The notes under the pieces are model-generated. The model searched no databases and was not told where the DNA came from. It was given only the letters and a program-made list of their open reading frames with translations. Shown here in pieces: positions 4,370-6,154 of a DNA stretch of 6,154 nucleotides. Source of the stretch: DASVSE01 sp036399715. GTDB taxonomy: Bacteria; Bacteroidota; Rhodothermia; Rhodothermales; Rubricoccaceae. Location: assembly GCA_036399715.1 (NCBI GenBank), contig DASWMO010000114.1, forward strand, positions 1 to 6,154, written 5' to 3'. Position numbers and translations under genes: made by a program. Position 1 is the stretch's first letter. Each line of letters starts with the position of its first letter.

Positions 4370-4400
4370 CGAACCTAGCCACGGGAGGGATCCGCATCAA
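4370..4400 (-). promoter_or_regulatory. Predicted Bacteroidota-type promoter of tRNA-Val
   Basis: On the minus strand TTG (4400-4398) is followed after 20 bases by TAGGTTCG (4377-4370). This agrees with the known Bacteroidota primary sigma factor pattern TTG, 19-21 bases, TAnnTTTG at one mismatch. A start about seven bases downstream would leave a leader of nearly 30 bases before the mature tRNA. Confidence 0.45.
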
Positions 4401-4434
4401 CCGTGCCGTGTGGAGAGAACGCGAGAATCGGCCG

Positions 4435-5415
4435 TCAGTACGTCAGCACGATCCCGCCCAGCGTGAGGCCCGCGCCCGTGCCGGTGAGGAGCACGCGGTC
4501 GCCGCGGCGGATCCGGGCTGCGGCGACGGCTGTGTGGAGCGCGATCGGGATGGACGCGGCGACGCAGTTGCCCGTCCAGTCCAGCGTCCGCTCGACGGAT
4601 TCCGCGGGCCACCCGAACGCCTCCATGAGGCGGAAGCCCGCTCGGCTGGCCTGGTGCGGCACGACGCGGTCGACGCCCGCGAGGCCGCGCGCGAGGCCCG
4701 GCCGCAGCGCGTCCAGAAACGGCCCGACGCGCTGAATCGTCAGGCGGAGCACGGCGCGGCCGTCCATCGCGAACAGGAAGTCCGTGTCGAGCCGGTCCGG
4801 CCGGTTGGGATGCAGCCGCGAACCGCCGCCGCGGACGGCCGTGAAGTCGGCACCCTCGGAGTACGTCTCGAACCGAACCGCCTCGACGGCCGACGCCTCG
4901 CCTGCAGGCGTCGCCGTGAGAACGACGGCTGCCGCGCCGTCGCCGAGCAGGACGGCGCTCTCGGGTTCCGCCGGGTTCAACGAGCCCGACGAGATGTCGG
5001 CGCACGAGACGAGGACGCGGCGGTACGCCCCCGCTGCGACAAGCGGCGCAGCGAGGTGGAGCGCGGCCAGGAACCCGAGACACGTCGCGTGGACCGCGAA
5101 CGCCGGGACGCCCGAGAGCCGGAGCGCGCGGTGGAGGAGCACGCCGCCGTCCGGGATGGGCTGCTCCGGCGTGCCCGATGCGCTGATCACGAGGTCGAGG
5201 TCGCCCGCGTCGAGGCCCGCCTCGGCGAGGGCCATCCGCGACGCCTTCGCGGACATCTCGGCGGCCGTCTCGCCCTCGGCGCGCCGCCGCTCGCGGACGC
5301 CCGCGTGCGCCTCGGCCCATCCGATCGGCACGCCGCACCACACCTCTACCTCGGCGCTCGGCACCACGCGCGGCGGGAGGTAGCAGCCGGTGCCGGCAAT
5401 CTGAACTCGGAGCAT
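4435..5415 (-). CDS. 3-oxoacyl-ACP synthase III (KAS III/FabH-like)
   Basis: This is a 326-residue thiolase-fold ketosynthase of the FabH type. Enzymes of this family join an acyl-CoA starter to malonyl-ACP in the cytosol. The N-terminal MLRVQIAGTGCYLPPRVV is standard for the family. The triad is intact: Cys112 in HATCLGFLAAL, His254 in VVPHQASRAGF, Asn283 in DWTGNCVAASIP. The glycine motif LLGDGAAAVVL lies near 156-166 and the C-terminal strand motif GTGAGLTLGG at 312-321. Unlike housekeeping FabH, where the cysteine is followed by AGF, it has CLGF, as in OleA-like and secondary-metabolism KAS III proteins, so starter choice may differ. ATG 5415 is chosen because it matches family starts; an ATG at 5466 would add 17 residues of atypical RRR/PAS sequence. 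The upstream acyltransferase gene ends 116 bases away on the same strand, and the two are probably cotranscribed. It may or may not be the cell's main FabH. Confidence 0.93.
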   Translation of the reverse strand: MLRVQIAGTGCYLPPRVVPSAEVEVWCGVPIGWAEAHAGVRERRRAEGETAAEMSAKASRMALAEAGLDAGDLDLVISASGTPEQPIPDGGVLLHRALRLSGVPAFAVHATCLGFLAALHLAAPLVAAGAYRRVLVSCADISSGSLNPAEPESAVLLGDGAAAVVLTATPAGEASAVEAVRFETYSEGADFTAVRGGGSRLHPNRPDRLDTDFLFAMDGRAVLRLTIQRVGPFLDALRPGLARGLAGVDRVVPHQASRAGFRLMEAFGWPAESVERTLDWTGNCVAASIPIALHTAVAAARIRRGDRVLLTGTGAGLTLGGIVLTY

Positions 5416-5479
5416 CCGGGGGGAGGCAGGGGCCGACAGAGTACGCGGCGCCACGCGGCGGCGCATGGTGCATTCGGAT

Positions 5480-5503
5480 CAGGGTGAGACGGTGGCTCAC
5501 CTG
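5480..5503. repeat. Small hairpin between acyltransferase and ketosynthase genes
   Basis: GTGAG (5484-5488) pairs with CTCAC (5496-5500), and CAG (5480-5482) with CTG (5501-5503) after one bulged G, giving eight pairs around a seven-base loop. It lies in the 116-base gap between the two minus-strand genes, without a T-run. It could be a weak attenuator or an mRNA-processing stem; the rest of the gap shows nothing else. Confidence 0.3.
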
Positions 5504-5531
5504 CATGACCGGCGCCAGCCGGAATACCACA

Positions 5532-6154
5532 TCACAACCCGTAGCGGCGGAGCAGTGGGAGGCCGATGTGCGTCCCGACGGATTCGAGAAGCGCCCACGG
5601 CGCCCGCCGTGACGCGGGAAGGTGCCGGACGTCGACCGCTAGGAACTCGGGCACGGCGACGGCCCCACGCGCGGCCTTGAACGCGCCCGCGCCGGCGCTC
5701 CGGTGGACGGCCAGCCCGGACGCGCGTGCCTCGGCAAAGACCTGCGCGCCGAGCAGGCTGTACAGCCCGAGGCGCAGTGGCAAGCCCGTGTCGAAGCCGA
5801 ACACGGACTGCGTCATCGTCCGCTCGCCGCCCGCGCCGGTCGTCCGCACGACGTAGCCGAGAACCGCATCGAGGCCATTCGCCGGATCTCCGTTGCGGGC
5901 GAAGCCGCGGAACGTGAACCAGCGCTCGGCGATGGCGCGCTCGAACAACCGGACCGTCAGGTGCGGGTTCAGGCGCGAGTACTTGTCGAGGTACAGCATG
6001 CCGTACAGCTCAGCCACGCGCGGCGCGTCCGACGGGGTCACGTCGACGAGGCGCCAGCGGTGGCCGGCGAGGCGCCGGAGGTCTTTCCGGACGCGCTTCA
6101 GCCCTGCTGCTGCCCCGACGTCCTGGTACCACACCTGCCGCGCGGGCACGAACC
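5532..6154 (-). CDS. GNAT/FemAB-like acyltransferase, partial (N-terminus beyond right edge)
   Basis: The frame is open to the right edge and ends with TGA at 5534-5532, giving at least 206 residues. A GTG at 6149 is in frame but the frame continues past it, so the true start is probably outside. Numbered from that GTG, RWRLVDVTPSDAPRVAELYGMLY at 31-53 resembles the first strand and helix of a GNAT domain. WFTFRGFAR...LDAVLGYVVR at 77-102 gives two core strands. LYSLLGAQVFAEARASGL at 129-146 followed by HRSAGAGAFKAARGA at 149-163 resembles the acyl-CoA-binding part of FemAB/BioF2-like and acyl-amino-acid synthase GNATs, where a Ser-x-Gly-x-x-x-(F)-K-x-x-RG motif recurs. No signal peptide or membrane segment is visible, though the C-terminal 30 residues are fairly hydrophobic. 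Lying upstream of a KAS III gene on the same strand, it may transfer a fatty-acyl or ketoacyl group. The substrate is unknown. Confidence 0.75.
   Translation of the reverse strand, partial: FVPARQVWYQDVGAAAGLKRVRKDLRRLAGHRWRLVDVTPSDAPRVAELYGMLYLDKYSRLNPHLTVRLFERAIAERWFTFRGFARNGDPANGLDAVLGYVVRTTGAGGERTMTQSVFGFDTGLPLRLGLYSLLGAQVFAEARASGLAVHRSAGAGAFKAARGAVAVPEFLAVDVRHLPASRRAPWALLESVGTHIGLPLLRRYGL

Noticed and set aside
4179..4400. 73-codon minus-strand frame across the tRNA
   Set aside because: It is simply the tRNA gene and its flanks read as codons.
4336..5487. Long open frame of 383 codons on the plus strand
   Set aside because: It is antisense to the ketosynthase gene. Its product is low-complexity, rich in Arg, Ala, Glu and Gly, and no domain is recognisable. 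The minus-strand frame has a full catalytic triad, so this is a GC-driven shadow.
4397..5530. Long minus-strand frame of 377 codons overlapping the ketosynthase in another frame
   Set aside because: The product is dominated by Arg, Pro, Ala and Gly with no motif, and it coincides with the ketosynthase gene in a different frame.

Overview
The window is clearly GC-rich, and its genes mostly lack Shine-Dalgarno sequences ahead of their start codons. The best promoter I can point to, ahead of a tRNA gene, has the Bacteroidota form (TTG, about 20 nt, TAnnTTTG-like). Together with the protein content (YciF/DUF892, PRC-barrel and DUF6766-type membrane protein, a KAS III enzyme) this suggests a GC-rich member of the Bacteroidota/Rhodothermota, such as a Rhodothermales relative. 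The taxonomic call is inference. No transposase, integrase, CRISPR array or rRNA is visible.

Left part (1-1703). A partial minus-strand gene for a small DUF6582-like protein runs off the left edge. It diverges from a complete isochorismatase-family cysteine hydrolase gene (497-1117, +). The hydrolase gene converges on a ferritin-like YciF/DUF892 gene (1194-1703, -), with a strong bidirectional hairpin terminator between them.

Middle (1704-2988). A divergent intergenic region with a perfect 9-bp inverted repeat separates yciF from a PRC-barrel gene (1947-2264, +). That gene is followed at close distance by a four-helix membrane protein of the DUF6766 type (2323-2988, +) built from two internal repeats. 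YciF, PRC-barrel, DUF6766 and the DUF6582-like protein are small proteins of the kind often found together in stress-associated gene sets, so this half looks like a stress or envelope-maintenance cluster.

Gap and YopX-like gene (2989-4260). The 567 bases from 2989 to 3555 hold no convincing ordinary gene but an unusual density of perfect hairpins, plus a 17-codon ORF behind a rare strong Shine-Dalgarno sequence. A structured RNA or complex leader is possible. After it lies a 149-residue YopX-like protein (3556-4005, +). Behind that gene are three 13-bp tandem repeats, several palindromes, a terminator and a short AT-rich stretch.

Right part (4214-6154, minus strand). A GNAT/FemAB-like acyltransferase gene cut by the right edge is followed by a ketoacyl-ACP synthase III gene with an intact Cys-His-Asn triad. 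Next come a tRNA-Val(CAC) gene with its own predicted promoter and a 14-bp perfect-stem terminator. The ketosynthase and acyltransferase are probably cotranscribed and may make or transfer a fatty-acyl-derived product.
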